64,000 nt of DNA from Aureispira sp050633105 (GTDB lineage: Bacteria > Bacteroidota > Bacteroidia > Chitinophagales > Saprospiraceae), in contig JBOEFW010000017.1 of the NCBI GenBank assembly GCA_050633105.1, forward strand, positions 62,001 to 126,000, in the 5' to 3' direction. Within the stretch, counting starts at the first letter, position 1. Each line of letters starts with the position of its first letter. The position numbers were made by a program, and so were the translations under genes. This document shows positions 43,612 through 50,575 of this stretch, piece by piece. The notes below the pieces were generated by a model, which saw only the letters and a list, made by a program, of their open reading frames with translations, did no database searches and had not been told where the DNA came from.

Positions 43612-45723
43612 ATGATACAACGCATTGCCCAGCAACTGCAACTGCCTCTAAAAAGTGTCGAAAATGTCTTAGAGCTTTTTGAAGAAGGGGCAACCATCCC
43701 TTTTATTGCTCGTTATCGAAAAGAAGCGACAGGTAGCTTAGATGAGGTGCAAATCATGAACATCTTTGAAACTTGGGAGCAACAAAAAGAAGTGCTCAAG
43801 CGCCAAGAAAGCATTCTCAAAGCGATAGAATCTCAAGATAAGCTTACTCCAACATTAGAAAAACGCATCAAAACGACCTTTGACCTAACCTTGTTAGAGG
43901 ATCTGTATTTACCTTATAAGAAAAAGCGTCAAACACGTGCTGCCAAAGCCCGTGCTAAAGGCTTGGAGCCTTTAGCCAAGATTTTGTTTGATCAACGTAC
44001 TCGTAACTTAGACAAAGAAATTGCACGTTTTCTGAAAGAAGATGTAGAAGATGAAGCGGCAGCTATTCAGGGAGCGCAGGATATTATTGCAGAGTGGATT
44101 AATGAGGATGAGCGAGCGCGTAGAGCCGTGCGTCAGCAATTTGACCGCTATGCAAATGGAACCGCAAAAGTAGTGGCTTCCAAAAAGGAAGAGGCTGTAA
44201 AATACAAGGATTATTTTGAGTTTGAAAAGCCTTTGAGCAAGATCCAACCCCACCAGTTGTTGGCGATTTTGCGAGCAGAGAAAGAAGGTTTCTTGCGGGT
44301 AAATATTGCTCCAGAGGAAAACTACACCTTAGAGCGCTTGGATAATCTTTATCTCAAAGGCGGGAAGGATAGAGTGGAAGATTTGGTGGCGGATGCGATT
44401 ACTGATGCCTACAAACGCTTGTTGAAGCCTTCTATTAGTACCGAATTTAGAAATAAGGCCAAAGAAGGAGCAGACGAATATTCTATTCAGATTTTTGCGA
44501 CCAATTTGCGCCAATTGTTATTAGCTTCTCCTTTGGGACAAAAGCGTATTTTGGCCATAGACCCAGGCTTTGCAACAGGTTGTAAGGTGGTTTGTCTGTC
44601 TGATACAGGAGATCTGTTAGAACATACGGTCATTTATCCTACACCGCCCCGCAAAAAAATGGCGGAAGCAGAACGTATTTTACAACGTTTGGTCAAGAGA
44701 CATGACATTCAAGCGATTGCGATTGGTAATGGAACGGCTGGACGAGAAACCGAAGCGTTTGTCCGTGGATTGAATTTTGGTCGAGCTTTAGATACCTTTT
44801 TAGTGAATGAAAGTGGCGCCTCTATTTATTCGGCGTCTGATATTGCCCGTAAGGAATTTCCAAATGAGGATATAACCGTTCGTGGCTCCGTGTCTATTGG
44901 TCGCCGTTTGGCAGATCCTTTGGCAGAATTGGTTAAGATTGACCCTAAATCTATTGGTGTAGGACAATACCAACACGATGTAGATCAAAAGAAATTGCAG
45001 CTTAAATTAGATGCAGTGGTGGAAAGTTGTGTGAATGCTGTTGGAGTGGATGTGAATACAGCCAGTGAGCATTTATTGACTTATGTATCGGGCTTGGGAT
45101 ACAGCTTGGCTAGAAATATTGTGGCTTACCGTAAAGCAAATGGCTCTTTTGAGAGTCGTAAAGCCTTATTAGATGTACCGCGTCTAGGAAACAAAGCCTA
45201 CGAGCAAGCAGCAGGTTTTTTACGGGTTAAGAGCGGTAAGAATCCTTTAGACAATACTGCGGTACACCCAGAAGCTTATACCTTGGTGCGTCAAATGGCC
45301 AAAGACTTAAAGTGTAAGGTCGGAGATTTGATTAAGGAAGACGAGTTGCGTCAGCAAATTGACTTGAAGCAGTACACCTCAGAAAAAGTAGGTTTGCCAA
45401 CCTTGCAAGATATCTTGGGAGAATTGGAAAAGCCAGGACGTGATCCCCGTAGTCAACGAGAAGTGTTTACTTTTGCTAATATTCATACTATAGAAGAACT
45501 AAGTACAGGGATGAAGGTGCCTGGTGTGGTGACTAATATTACTGCTTTTGGAGCGTTTGTAGATATTGGGATTAAAGAAAATGGACTGATTCACAAATCA
45601 AAAATGAGCCATAAATTTATCCAAGACCCAGCAACTGTTCTCAAATTGGGGCAGGAGTTAGAGGTCACTATCTTAGAAGTTGATTTAGCCCGCAAGCGTA
45701 TTCAGTTATCTTTGGTCGATTAA
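43612..45723 (+). CDS. tex: Tex-family RNA-binding transcription accessory protein
   Basis: A 703-residue protein of the Tex family, which binds nucleic acids and aids transcription. The N-terminal helical domain (IPFIARYRKEATGSLDEVQ) is followed by the YqgF-like RNase-H fold (ILAIDPGFATGCKVVCLSDTG). Helix-hairpin-helix segments come next (YVSGLGYSLARNIVAYRKANGSF), then a C-terminal S1 domain (GMKVPGVVTNITAFGAFVDIGIKENGLIHKSKMS). Length and domain order are standard. It has its own promoter region and a terminator at 45747. Confidence 0.95.
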   Translation: MIQRIAQQLQLPLKSVENVLELFEEGATIPFIARYRKEATGSLDEVQIMNIFETWEQQKEVLKRQESILKAIESQDKLTPTLEKRIKTTFDLTLLEDLYLPYKKKRQTRAAKARAKGLEPLAKILFDQRTRNLDKEIARFLKEDVEDEAAAIQGAQDIIAEWINEDERARRAVRQQFDRYANGTAKVVASKKEEAVKYKDYFEFEKPLSKIQPHQLLAILRAEKEGFLRVNIAPEENYTLERLDNLYLKGGKDRVEDLVADAITDAYKRLLKPSISTEFRNKAKEGADEYSIQIFATNLRQLLLASPLGQKRILAIDPGFATGCKVVCLSDTGDLLEHTVIYPTPPRKKMAEAERILQRLVKRHDIQAIAIGNGTAGRETEAFVRGLNFGRALDTFLVNESGASIYSASDIARKEFPNEDITVRGSVSIGRRLADPLAELVKIDPKSIGVGQYQHDVDQKKLQLKLDAVVESCVNAVGVDVNTASEHLLTYVSGLGYSLARNIVAYRKANGSFESRKALLDVPRLGNKAYEQAAGFLRVKSGKNPLDNTAVHPEAYTLVRQMAKDLKCKVGDLIKEDELRQQIDLKQYTSEKVGLPTLQDILGELEKPGRDPRSQREVFTFANIHTIEELSTGMKVPGVVTNITAFGAFVDIGIKENGLIHKSKMSHKFIQDPATVLKLGQELEVTILEVDLARKRIQLSLVD

Positions 45724-45746
45724 TTAGAATTTAAATATAGTAATAA

Positions 45747-45778
45747 GGAAGCTTATGCCAATAGGCTTCCCTATTTTT
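45747..45778 (+). terminator. Terminator after tex
   Basis: GGAAGCTTAT (45747-45756) pairs with ATAGGCTTCC (45761-45770) with one G-U pair, followed by a T run. Confidence 0.8.
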
Positions 45779-46464
45779 GTATATAGACCTCTTGAAATAC
45801 TACTTTCCAATTAATACTGTCACAGAACGCATAAAAGTTTGGAAAATAGAAAAACAACAGCTTTAAATATTTTATTAAAAATGAAATGACTGTATTTTAA
45901 CTAGTTATACATGAAGTGTTTTGTTCTGCTTCTAGATTGGAATAATTATTGAACTTAAATAATAAGATTTGGGCAGTATTTATTTTTAGCAAATTTTATG
46001 ACAGCTCTAATTAAATACGGCCTAGAAAGTTCTTAAAAAACGTTTATTTTATTGCTTCTTTCTTGTAACATAGTGTATAAAATAACGTAAAAGAAAAGAA
46101 TGGTGCTTGTTCTTTGTTAGTAGAAAATTTTAAAAAATCTAAGTATGTTTTTTTTTAATGCAATGCTCTGATAAAGAGGGAAAAATAGCTTTTTGTCTTC
46201 TCGTTTTTTCTATTTTGTGAGCACATAAACTTGCATTGAGTTTGTTTTTGTCGTATATTTATAGAAAGATTAATTAGTTCATTCCCGTGAGAGTTGACCT
46301 TCTTACAAAAGTATTTTTGTAGACACAAAAAATCTTTTAGGACACTTTTAACACTTAGTAGTTCCCCCTGCAAGGTGTATTAGACGTTATAGATAATGTA
46401 ATGTCTTTCCATCTAATACTATGATTCCAACATATTATTAGGAAATTTAACCCAAACTTATTAA
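45779..46464. other. Long AT-rich region ahead of the RiPP locus
   Basis: About 690 bases with no supported gene. A minus-strand frame at 46155-46373 is low-complexity and unlikely. The last bases hold AATTTAACCCAAA at 46444-46456, which recurs right before the exporter gene at 50560-50572. The locus promoter is probably here. Confidence 0.5.
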
Positions 46465-47742
46465 ATGGTCGATATAGAATGTTTGTCTTCTATAGGCGTA
46501 GGAACCTATAGAATGAGCTCCCAACATGAGATCCATTTTCAGGCGCTAAAAACTGCTGTTGAAAACGGATACAACTTAATAGACACTGCAACGAATTATT
46601 GTAAAGGTACCTCAGAAGAACTGATTGGTAACTTTATAGAGGTACATCCTTCTTGTGCGGATAAACTATTTATCATATCAAAGGCAGGTTACTTACCTAC
46701 TCAAGAGTTGCGCACTGCCGACTTTCTCCAGTTCTTGGCAGAGAATACCCCTTCCATTGCAGAAATTGATACAGATTTTGAATACTCTTTAGATCCTAGT
46801 TTTATTAACTACCAATTAGAAAGTAGTTTGAATAAAATTAAGAGAGATTATGTGGATGTGTATCTACTTCATAATCCAGAACGGTTGTTTCAAAGCAAGA
46901 ATTTAAATAAATATTCTGATTTACATGCAGCGATAACAAAGGCCTTTGCGTTATTAGAAGAGAAAGTGGCAGAAGGGAAGATTCGATACTATGGAGTGAG
47001 TTCTAATAACATTTTTGATCCTTCTCAAAATGGAGCAATTTCTTGTCAAGAATTATTAGACATTGCAGCGTCTATACAAGCTGACCATCATTTCAAATTC
47101 ATTCAATTTCCATTTAATTTTAAAGAACGAGCAGCACTTCAAGCAAATTATCAAAACCAGTCTTTATTGGAATTGGCTCGTAAGAATGGTCTTATTACTA
47201 TAGGGAATAGACCTCTTAATATGAATGAAAATGGTTTAGAGTTTAGGCTAGTTACGCATGAAGAGGCCTTAAAAAATTGGAAAGAGCAAGAAGCAATACT
47301 TAGCTTAGATCGCTTTTTACAACGGGTGGATTCAGAAATAAAAGAACTGACAGCCTCTAGTAGTACCGTACTAGATTTTGAGCCAATGGTATTGTTGCAG
47401 AAACATTTTGCGAACTTTCAAGGAAGAGATGCGGTAGAGCGCTTTTTCCAGCAACAAATTATTCCTTTTATCCAAACCGTATTTGAGGAGAATTGGACAC
47501 CAATAGAAGCATTATTAGAGCAGACCAAAAAGCAGGCATGTTTGTATGCTCTTAATAACCAAACAACTCGAACAAAGTTATTCCTAGATCAACTCAAGCA
47601 GGAAGATATCCCCATCAAAGAAAACAGCGTATTGACTGCTTGCCATGCCTATATCCATCATTTTAAACTAGACCATGTATTAGTCGGACTCAGAAAACCT
47701 ACTTATGTACATGCACTAAACAGGACCTTTGCTAGAAAATAA
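46465..47742 (+). CDS. Aldo/keto reductase family protein of the RiPP locus
   Basis: 425 residues, longer than the usual 300-330. The N-terminal 270 residues form an AKR barrel: VGTYRMSSQHEIHFQAL, the NLIDTATNYCKGTSEELIG block (catalytic Asp and Tyr), LFIISKAGY (catalytic Lys), YVDVYLLHNPE (in place of the usual LxHxPD) and IRYYGVSSNN. The last 150 residues are a helical extension with no counterpart I recognise, closing with HVLVGLRKPTYVHA. It is the first gene of the locus and is followed by the precursor array 118 bases later. Reduction of a carbonyl, imine or dehydro-residue on a peptide is possible but unproven. Confidence 0.8.
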   Translation: MVDIECLSSIGVGTYRMSSQHEIHFQALKTAVENGYNLIDTATNYCKGTSEELIGNFIEVHPSCADKLFIISKAGYLPTQELRTADFLQFLAENTPSIAEIDTDFEYSLDPSFINYQLESSLNKIKRDYVDVYLLHNPERLFQSKNLNKYSDLHAAITKAFALLEEKVAEGKIRYYGVSSNNIFDPSQNGAISCQELLDIAASIQADHHFKFIQFPFNFKERAALQANYQNQSLLELARKNGLITIGNRPLNMNENGLEFRLVTHEEALKNWKEQEAILSLDRFLQRVDSEIKELTASSSTVLDFEPMVLLQKHFANFQGRDAVERFFQQQIIPFIQTVFEENWTPIEALLEQTKKQACLYALNNQTTRTKLFLDQLKQEDIPIKENSVLTACHAYIHHFKLDHVLVGLRKPTYVHALNRTFARK

Positions 47743-47860
47743 ACCTCTACTAGCTTGGTAGTAAGTACTTATATTTTGTTTAATGTTTATTTTAAATATT
47801 TTTAAAATAAAAAGGCATTTCTGTGCTCCTAATTAAATTATTATAAAAATACAATTACGT

Positions 47861-48025
47861 ATGAAACGTTTGTCGCTAGATGCTTTTAAAAGCAAAAAAA
47901 TGAAAAAAGATAATCCATCTCAAATCCAACAATTATTAGGTCAAATGTTCGGTAATGGCTCTGATGATCCAAAATACGATAGTGGAGGAACGACTGGTGG
48001 TTGGATGGATGATATGTGGGGGTAA
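47861..48025 (+). CDS. RiPP precursor peptide 1
   Basis: 54 residues. The leader MKRLSLDAFKSKKMKKDNPS is followed by QIQQLLGQMFG, with the Gly at position 31 found in every copy of the array. The following core is NGSDDPKYDSGGTTGGW plus MDDMWG and is rich in Gly, Asp and Trp, unlike the Cys-His-Asp cores of its neighbours. Recognised as a member by the leader, not by the core. It lies between the aldo/keto reductase and further copies. No classical RBS. Confidence 0.82.
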   Translation: MKRLSLDAFKSKKMKKDNPSQIQQLLGQMFGNGSDDPKYDSGGTTGGWMDDMWG

Positions 48026-48076
48026 AAAACCTAACAAGTAACGCCTAAATTTAAAAACCTTAAAAAATATCAAAAA

Positions 48077-48244
48077 ATGAAACGATTAAAATTAGCAGCT
48101 TTTAAGGCGAAGAATATAGATCAAAAAAGACTTCAGGAAGTCGATCAATTATTAGGACAAGTCTTAGGCGATTGCCACGATGGACATGTTAAAAATAAAT
48201 ATAAGGGGGCGAGTAACAAGGTGGATACTGATGTGAATATATAA
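48077..48244 (+). CDS. RiPP precursor peptide 2
   Basis: 55 residues. The leader MKRLKLAAFKAKN leads to VDQLLGQVLGDCHD, then a basic, polar tail (GHVKNKYKG) and an acidic end (DTDVNI). It keeps the leader positions Met1-Lys-Arg-Leu, Phe9-Lys10, Lys12, Leu26 and Gly31. It is the first copy with the GDCHD motif at the leader/core boundary. Confidence 0.85.
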   Translation: MKRLKLAAFKAKNIDQKRLQEVDQLLGQVLGDCHDGHVKNKYKGASNKVDTDVNI

Positions 48245-48257
48245 CTCTTTTTAGAGC

Positions 48258-48356
48258 ATGTGCTCTATTGTAATCTTACTAGGGCAAGTCTTAGGAGATT
48301 GTCATGAGAAGAAGTCTGGTGGTACGATAACTATATTAGATACAGACATGGAATAA
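48258..48356 (+). pseudogene. Truncated precursor gene copy
   Basis: Reads LLGQVLGDCHEKKSGG and ends ILDTDME, i.e. the second half of a precursor, but the first 24 leader residues are missing. The only in-frame ATG gives MCSIVI ahead of it, which does not resemble the leader. Lies between copies 2 and 3. Confidence 0.75.
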
Positions 48357-48420
48357 AAGATCTATTGCCAGTAGAATATTAGAGAAACTATTTGGAAACG
48401 ATGCCTTTGTCGTAGCCAAT

Positions 48421-48465
48421 CGAATGAATATAAGGAGTTGGCTGAAAATCCTAAACAGAGTAAGC
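48421..48465 (+). repeat. Intergenic repeat E, copy 1
   Basis: AATGAATATAAGGAG then GCTGAAAATCCTAAACAGAGTAAGC, ending 30 bases before the ATG of precursor 3. In one frame it reads NEYKELAENPKQSK. Flanking GCT and AGC can pair. Confidence 0.6.
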
Positions 48466-48495
48466 ATATTAACCAACCATCAAAATTTATAAAAG

Positions 48496-48624
48496 ATGAA
48501 ACGTTTAAAATTGGATGATTTCAAAGCAAAGAATTTGAAGAAAGATGATGCGCAACAAGTGGATCAATTGTTAGGACAAGTCTTAGGAGATTGTCACGAC
48601 AAGCCAAAGTCCTTTGCTATGTAG
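48496..48624 (+). CDS. RiPP precursor peptide 3
   Basis: 42 residues. Leader MKRLKLDDFKAKNLKKDDAQ, then QVDQLLGQVLGDCHD and a short core tail KPKSFAM. It is the shortest member and its first 33 codons are nearly identical to copies 4 and 5, which shows recent duplication. It is preceded by a repeat E copy and followed by a spacer with a repeat shared with the region after copy 5. Confidence 0.85.
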   Translation: MKRLKLDDFKAKNLKKDDAQQVDQLLGQVLGDCHDKPKSFAM

Positions 48625-48690
48625 GAGTAATTTTTTATGCGGGTGGTGTGTGAAAACACTGATGTGACAGTGGCAAATACATTGTATACG

Positions 48691-48763
48691 CCCCTTAAAA
48701 AGTTGTATTCTATGTTTGCGCAATCCTTTCCTGTTTTCTAACGAGATCAACGCACTATCAAGG
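48691..48763 (+). repeat. Spacer repeat R, copy 1
   Basis: Starts CCCCTTAAAAAGTTGTATTC and ends GCACTATCAAGG. The same two blocks, the same distance apart to within one base, occur at 49310-49383. It can be read PLKKLYSMFAQSFPVF before a stop; the second copy reads PLKKLYSILQVSL. Confidence 0.65.
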
Positions 48764-48816
48764 AAGGACAGAAAAAAATTGTTAGCAAACTATTCTAGGG
48801 AAACCATCCCTAAACT

Positions 48817-48858
48817 CAATGAAAGGAGGCCGCCGAAAATCCAAAAGAGAGTAGGCGC
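48817..48858 (+). repeat. Intergenic repeat E, copy 2
   Basis: CAATGAAAGGAGGCCG followed by CCGAAAATCCAAAAGAGAG and TAGGCGC, 20 bases before precursor 4. Flanking CGCC and GGCG can pair. In frame it reads AENPKESRRNN and a TAA. Confidence 0.65.
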
Positions 48859-48878
48859 AACAATTAAAATACAAAAAG

Positions 48879-48976
48879 ATGAAACGTTTAAAATTGGATG
48901 ATTTCAAAGCAAAGAATTTGAAGAAAGATGATGCGCAACAAGTGGATCAATTGCTAGGACAAGTCTTAGGAGATTG
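48879..48976 (+). CDS. RiPP precursor peptide 4, cut by an assembly gap
   Basis: The first 32 codons, identical at protein level to precursor 3 (MKRLKLDDFKAKNLKK...VDQLLGQVLGD), then TG and five N. The core is therefore unknown. The gap lies inside near-identical tandem repeats, where assemblers commonly collapse copies. Confidence 0.8.
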
Positions 48977-48981
48977 NNNNN
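48977..48981. other. Assembly gap (5 N) inside the precursor array
   Basis: Sequence resumes inside a repeat E copy rather than inside the core. So the core, spacer R and part of E for this unit are missing; by comparison with the previous unit (about 385 bases) some 260 bases or more are absent. Confidence 0.8.
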
Positions 48982-49008
48982 GCCGAAAATCCAAAAGAGA
49001 GTAGGCGC
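48982..49008 (+). repeat. Intergenic repeat E, copy 3 (5' end lost in gap)
   Basis: GCCGAAAATCCAAAAGAGAG then TAGGCGC, identical to copy 2 over 27 bases, 21 bases before precursor 5. In frame it reads AENPKESRRDN and a TAA. Confidence 0.65.
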
Positions 49009-49029
49009 GATAACTAAAGTCCTATAACC

Positions 49030-49197
49030 ATGAAACGTTTAAAATTGGATGATTTCAAAGCAAAGAATTTGAAGAAAAATAATGCCCAACAAATAGATCA
49101 ATTATTAGGACAAGTTTTGGGCGATTGTCATGACTCTGGTACTTCTTCTAATGGCTCAGGAATTCATAAATTTAGCAATGTTACTATAAAGCGATAG
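49030..49197 (+). CDS. RiPP precursor peptide 5
   Basis: 55 residues. Leader MKRLKLDDFKAKNLKKNNAQ, then QIDQLLGQVLGDCHD and a Ser/Gly-rich core (SGTSSNGSGIHKFSN) ending VTIKR. The leader is almost the same as in copies 3 and 4, while the core after GDCHD is unrelated, the hallmark of a RiPP family with a constant leader and a fast-changing product. Confidence 0.85.
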   Translation: MKRLKLDDFKAKNLKKNNAQQIDQLLGQVLGDCHDSGTSSNGSGIHKFSNVTIKR

Positions 49198-49204
49198 CGC
49201 TTGT

Positions 49205-49411
49205 GTGTTAGCGTTGAAAGAAATAAAAGAGGCTATTGGAAAATCCAATGTTAGTACTAAAGGAACAATAAAAAAGAAGGAGCAAGACTTATCGGCCGAT
49301 AAGCTTGCTCCCCTTAAAAAGTTGTACTCTATACTACAAGTGTCTCTTTCTATTTTGCTAACCATAAATATGCACTATCAAGGGACAAAATATGGAGAGA
49401 ACAGTAAGTAG
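49205..49411 (+). CDS. Possible small protein in the spacer (doubtful)
   Basis: A 68-codon frame starting with GTG. It contains PLKKLYSILQVSLSILLTI, one hydrophobic stretch, and ends YGENSK. A decayed relative sits in the earlier spacer (PLKKLYSMF followed by a stop). It may be a relic rather than an expressed gene; the strong hairpin at 49279 lies inside it. Confidence 0.25.
   Translation: MLALKEIKEAIGKSNVSTKGTIKKKEQDLSADKLAPLKKLYSILQVSLSILLTINMHYQGTKYGENSK
49279..49311. terminator. Very strong hairpin in the precursor array
   Basis: GGAGCAAG-A-CTTATCGG pairs with CCGATAAG-CTTGCTCC: 16 base pairs with a single bulged A and no loop beyond the symmetry centre. Plus-strand A tracts precede it, so a classical terminator would work on the minus strand; on the plus strand it could be an attenuator or RNA stabiliser for the precursor message. 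Confidence 0.6.
49310..49383 (+). repeat. Spacer repeat R, copy 2
   Basis: CCCCTTAAAAAGTTGTACTC to GCACTATCAAGGG, homologous to 48691-48763. Confidence 0.65.
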
Positions 49412-49442
49412 GTTGCTACTTTTAAAACACTCGAACTTTAAA

Positions 49443-49486
49443 CCCGATGAAAGGCGAAAAGGAGCCCTCTAAAAGAGAGTACGGGC
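49443..49486 (+). repeat. Intergenic repeat E, copy 4 (no precursor follows)
   Basis: CGATGAAAGGCGAAAAGGAG then CCCTCTAAAAGAGAG and TACGGGC. The flanks GCCC and GGGC can pair although the bases differ from those of copy 2. No precursor leader follows within 300 bases, so a precursor may have been lost here. Confidence 0.55.
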
Positions 49487-49823
49487 AACAATTAAAATAT
49501 CGTGTAGTGAACTAGTTAATGTGCACAGAAGATTAAGGTTTTAACAACAGACAAGAATAGGAGCTAGTTGTTTCAATAGGATACTAATAGTCATTTAACT
49601 ATTAACGTTGATAAAAGAAGATAAATTGCCACTAGGTTAGATCTATGTCTCTTATTTAATTGTATCTACATACAAATATAGGTCTTTTAAAACTTGCTAA
49701 CAAATAACTAGGCTATAGGCTGTGTTAAATATTGTAAAGCGTTTGTTTTAGTCAGCTCTTGTTGGCATTGCTAAAACGTCAATGCTAAAATAACATCTAT
49801 TAATCCATTAAAACTTCATAGAA
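49487..49823. other. Non-coding stretch between array copies
   Basis: About 340 bases, AT-rich, no leader-like frame and no other gene seen. A promoter for precursor 6 could be here. Confidence 0.45.
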
Positions 49824-49979
49824 ATGAATCGATTAAAGTTAAAAGATTTCAAGCAGAAGAATCTAAACAAGGAAACAAAACTAGCCACGACAAAAGTTTT
49901 AGATGAGGTATTTGGTACAGGCCCCAGAAGACCTAAAGAATGTCCTCTAGTAGGATTTACAGGCGGTAGTACTTGCTAA
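49824..49979 (+). CDS. RiPP precursor peptide 6 (divergent)
   Basis: 51 residues. Leader MNRLKLKDFKQKNLNKETK keeps the pattern of the other copies, and VLDEVFG places Gly at position 31 again. The core TGPRRPKECPLVGF ends TGGSTC and has two Cys that are not in the GDCHD context. It shows that the leader, not the core motif, defines the family. Confidence 0.8.
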   Translation: MNRLKLKDFKQKNLNKETKLATTKVLDEVFGTGPRRPKECPLVGFTGGSTC

Positions 49980-50011
49980 GAAAGTACAACGTTACTAATT
50001 AAATAGACAAG

Positions 50012-50051
50012 CAATAGAGGGGAAGCTGAAAACCTCAAATAGAGTAGGTAC
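50012..50051 (+). repeat. Intergenic repeat E, copy 5
   Basis: CAATAGAGGGGAAGC then TGAAAACCTCAAATAGAG and TAGGTAC, 13 bases before the decayed last precursor. In frame: AENLK, a stop, then SRYN and TAA. Confidence 0.5.
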
Positions 50052-50064
50052 AATTAAATTAATA

Positions 50065-50225
50065 ATGAAGAAAGCATTTTAAATTAGACGCCTTCAAGTT
50101 CTTCAACTTGAAAAAGTGGACTAAACAAAAAACGTCACTTGCTAGGACAAGTATTAGAAGGACATAATACGGTACCTAAAAAACTAGGGAACAACTTTCA
50201 ACGGAATGAAGGAAGAGAACCTTAA
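50065..50225 (+). pseudogene. Frameshifted last precursor copy
   Basis: Begins ATGAAGAAAGC but the leader is recovered only in another frame (KLDAFKFFNLKKW). After a second shift the end reads LLGQVLEGHNTVPKKLG up to a TAA. All expected leader blocks are present in order but in different frames, so it is a decayed copy. Confidence 0.7.
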
Positions 50226-50575
50226 GTTGCTTTTTTCTGGTTGGTTCTATTTAAGAAGAAGCCCTCATCAGAATTATTTAAGCCACCCTAAAATAGAATA
50301 AAATCATTACTCTAAATGACTTAAAATTGAAGGCTTCTCCATCTACTTAAAGTAAATAAAGATGTTTTACAAAAGCATTCGCCTATAAAATCAATGTATC
50401 TAGATACAGAGTAAGATCTCCCATTATTAAAAAAGACTACTGCTCGATCACTCCAGAGTAAGTAGTCTCCAACAAGTTCACTTAAATTTTAGGAAGAGTT
50501 TATAGTATATTTATCGTTATACGCTATAGGCACGCTAGAATTGTCTTGCACTAAAGAAGAATTTAACCCAAATGT
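50226..50575. other. Gap between array and exporter
   Basis: About 350 bases with no gene. A weak hairpin (AGACTACT at 50434, AGTAGTCT at 50461) and the motif AATTTAACCCAAA at 50560-50572 right before the exporter ATG are visible. Confidence 0.45.

Noticed and set aside
46155..46373. 72-codon minus-strand frame upstream of the RiPP locus
   Set aside because: Low-complexity and no leader-like or domain features.
48716..48901. 61-codon frame running through repeat E into the precursor 4 leader
   Set aside because: Its end is the precursor leader read in a wrong frame, and its start lies in a spacer repeat; not a separate gene.
48817..49008. Repeat E as a known riboswitch (AGAGTAG recalls parts of THF or glycine switches)
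   Set aside because: The element is too short and lacks the further conserved stems of those classes; also it recurs in front of each peptide gene, which does not fit a metabolite switch.
48400..50060. Repeats in the precursor region as a CRISPR array
   Set aside because: Repeat spacing varies from about 150 to 560 bases, the repeats differ from each other, and no cas gene is near. The repeats belong to duplicated precursor units.
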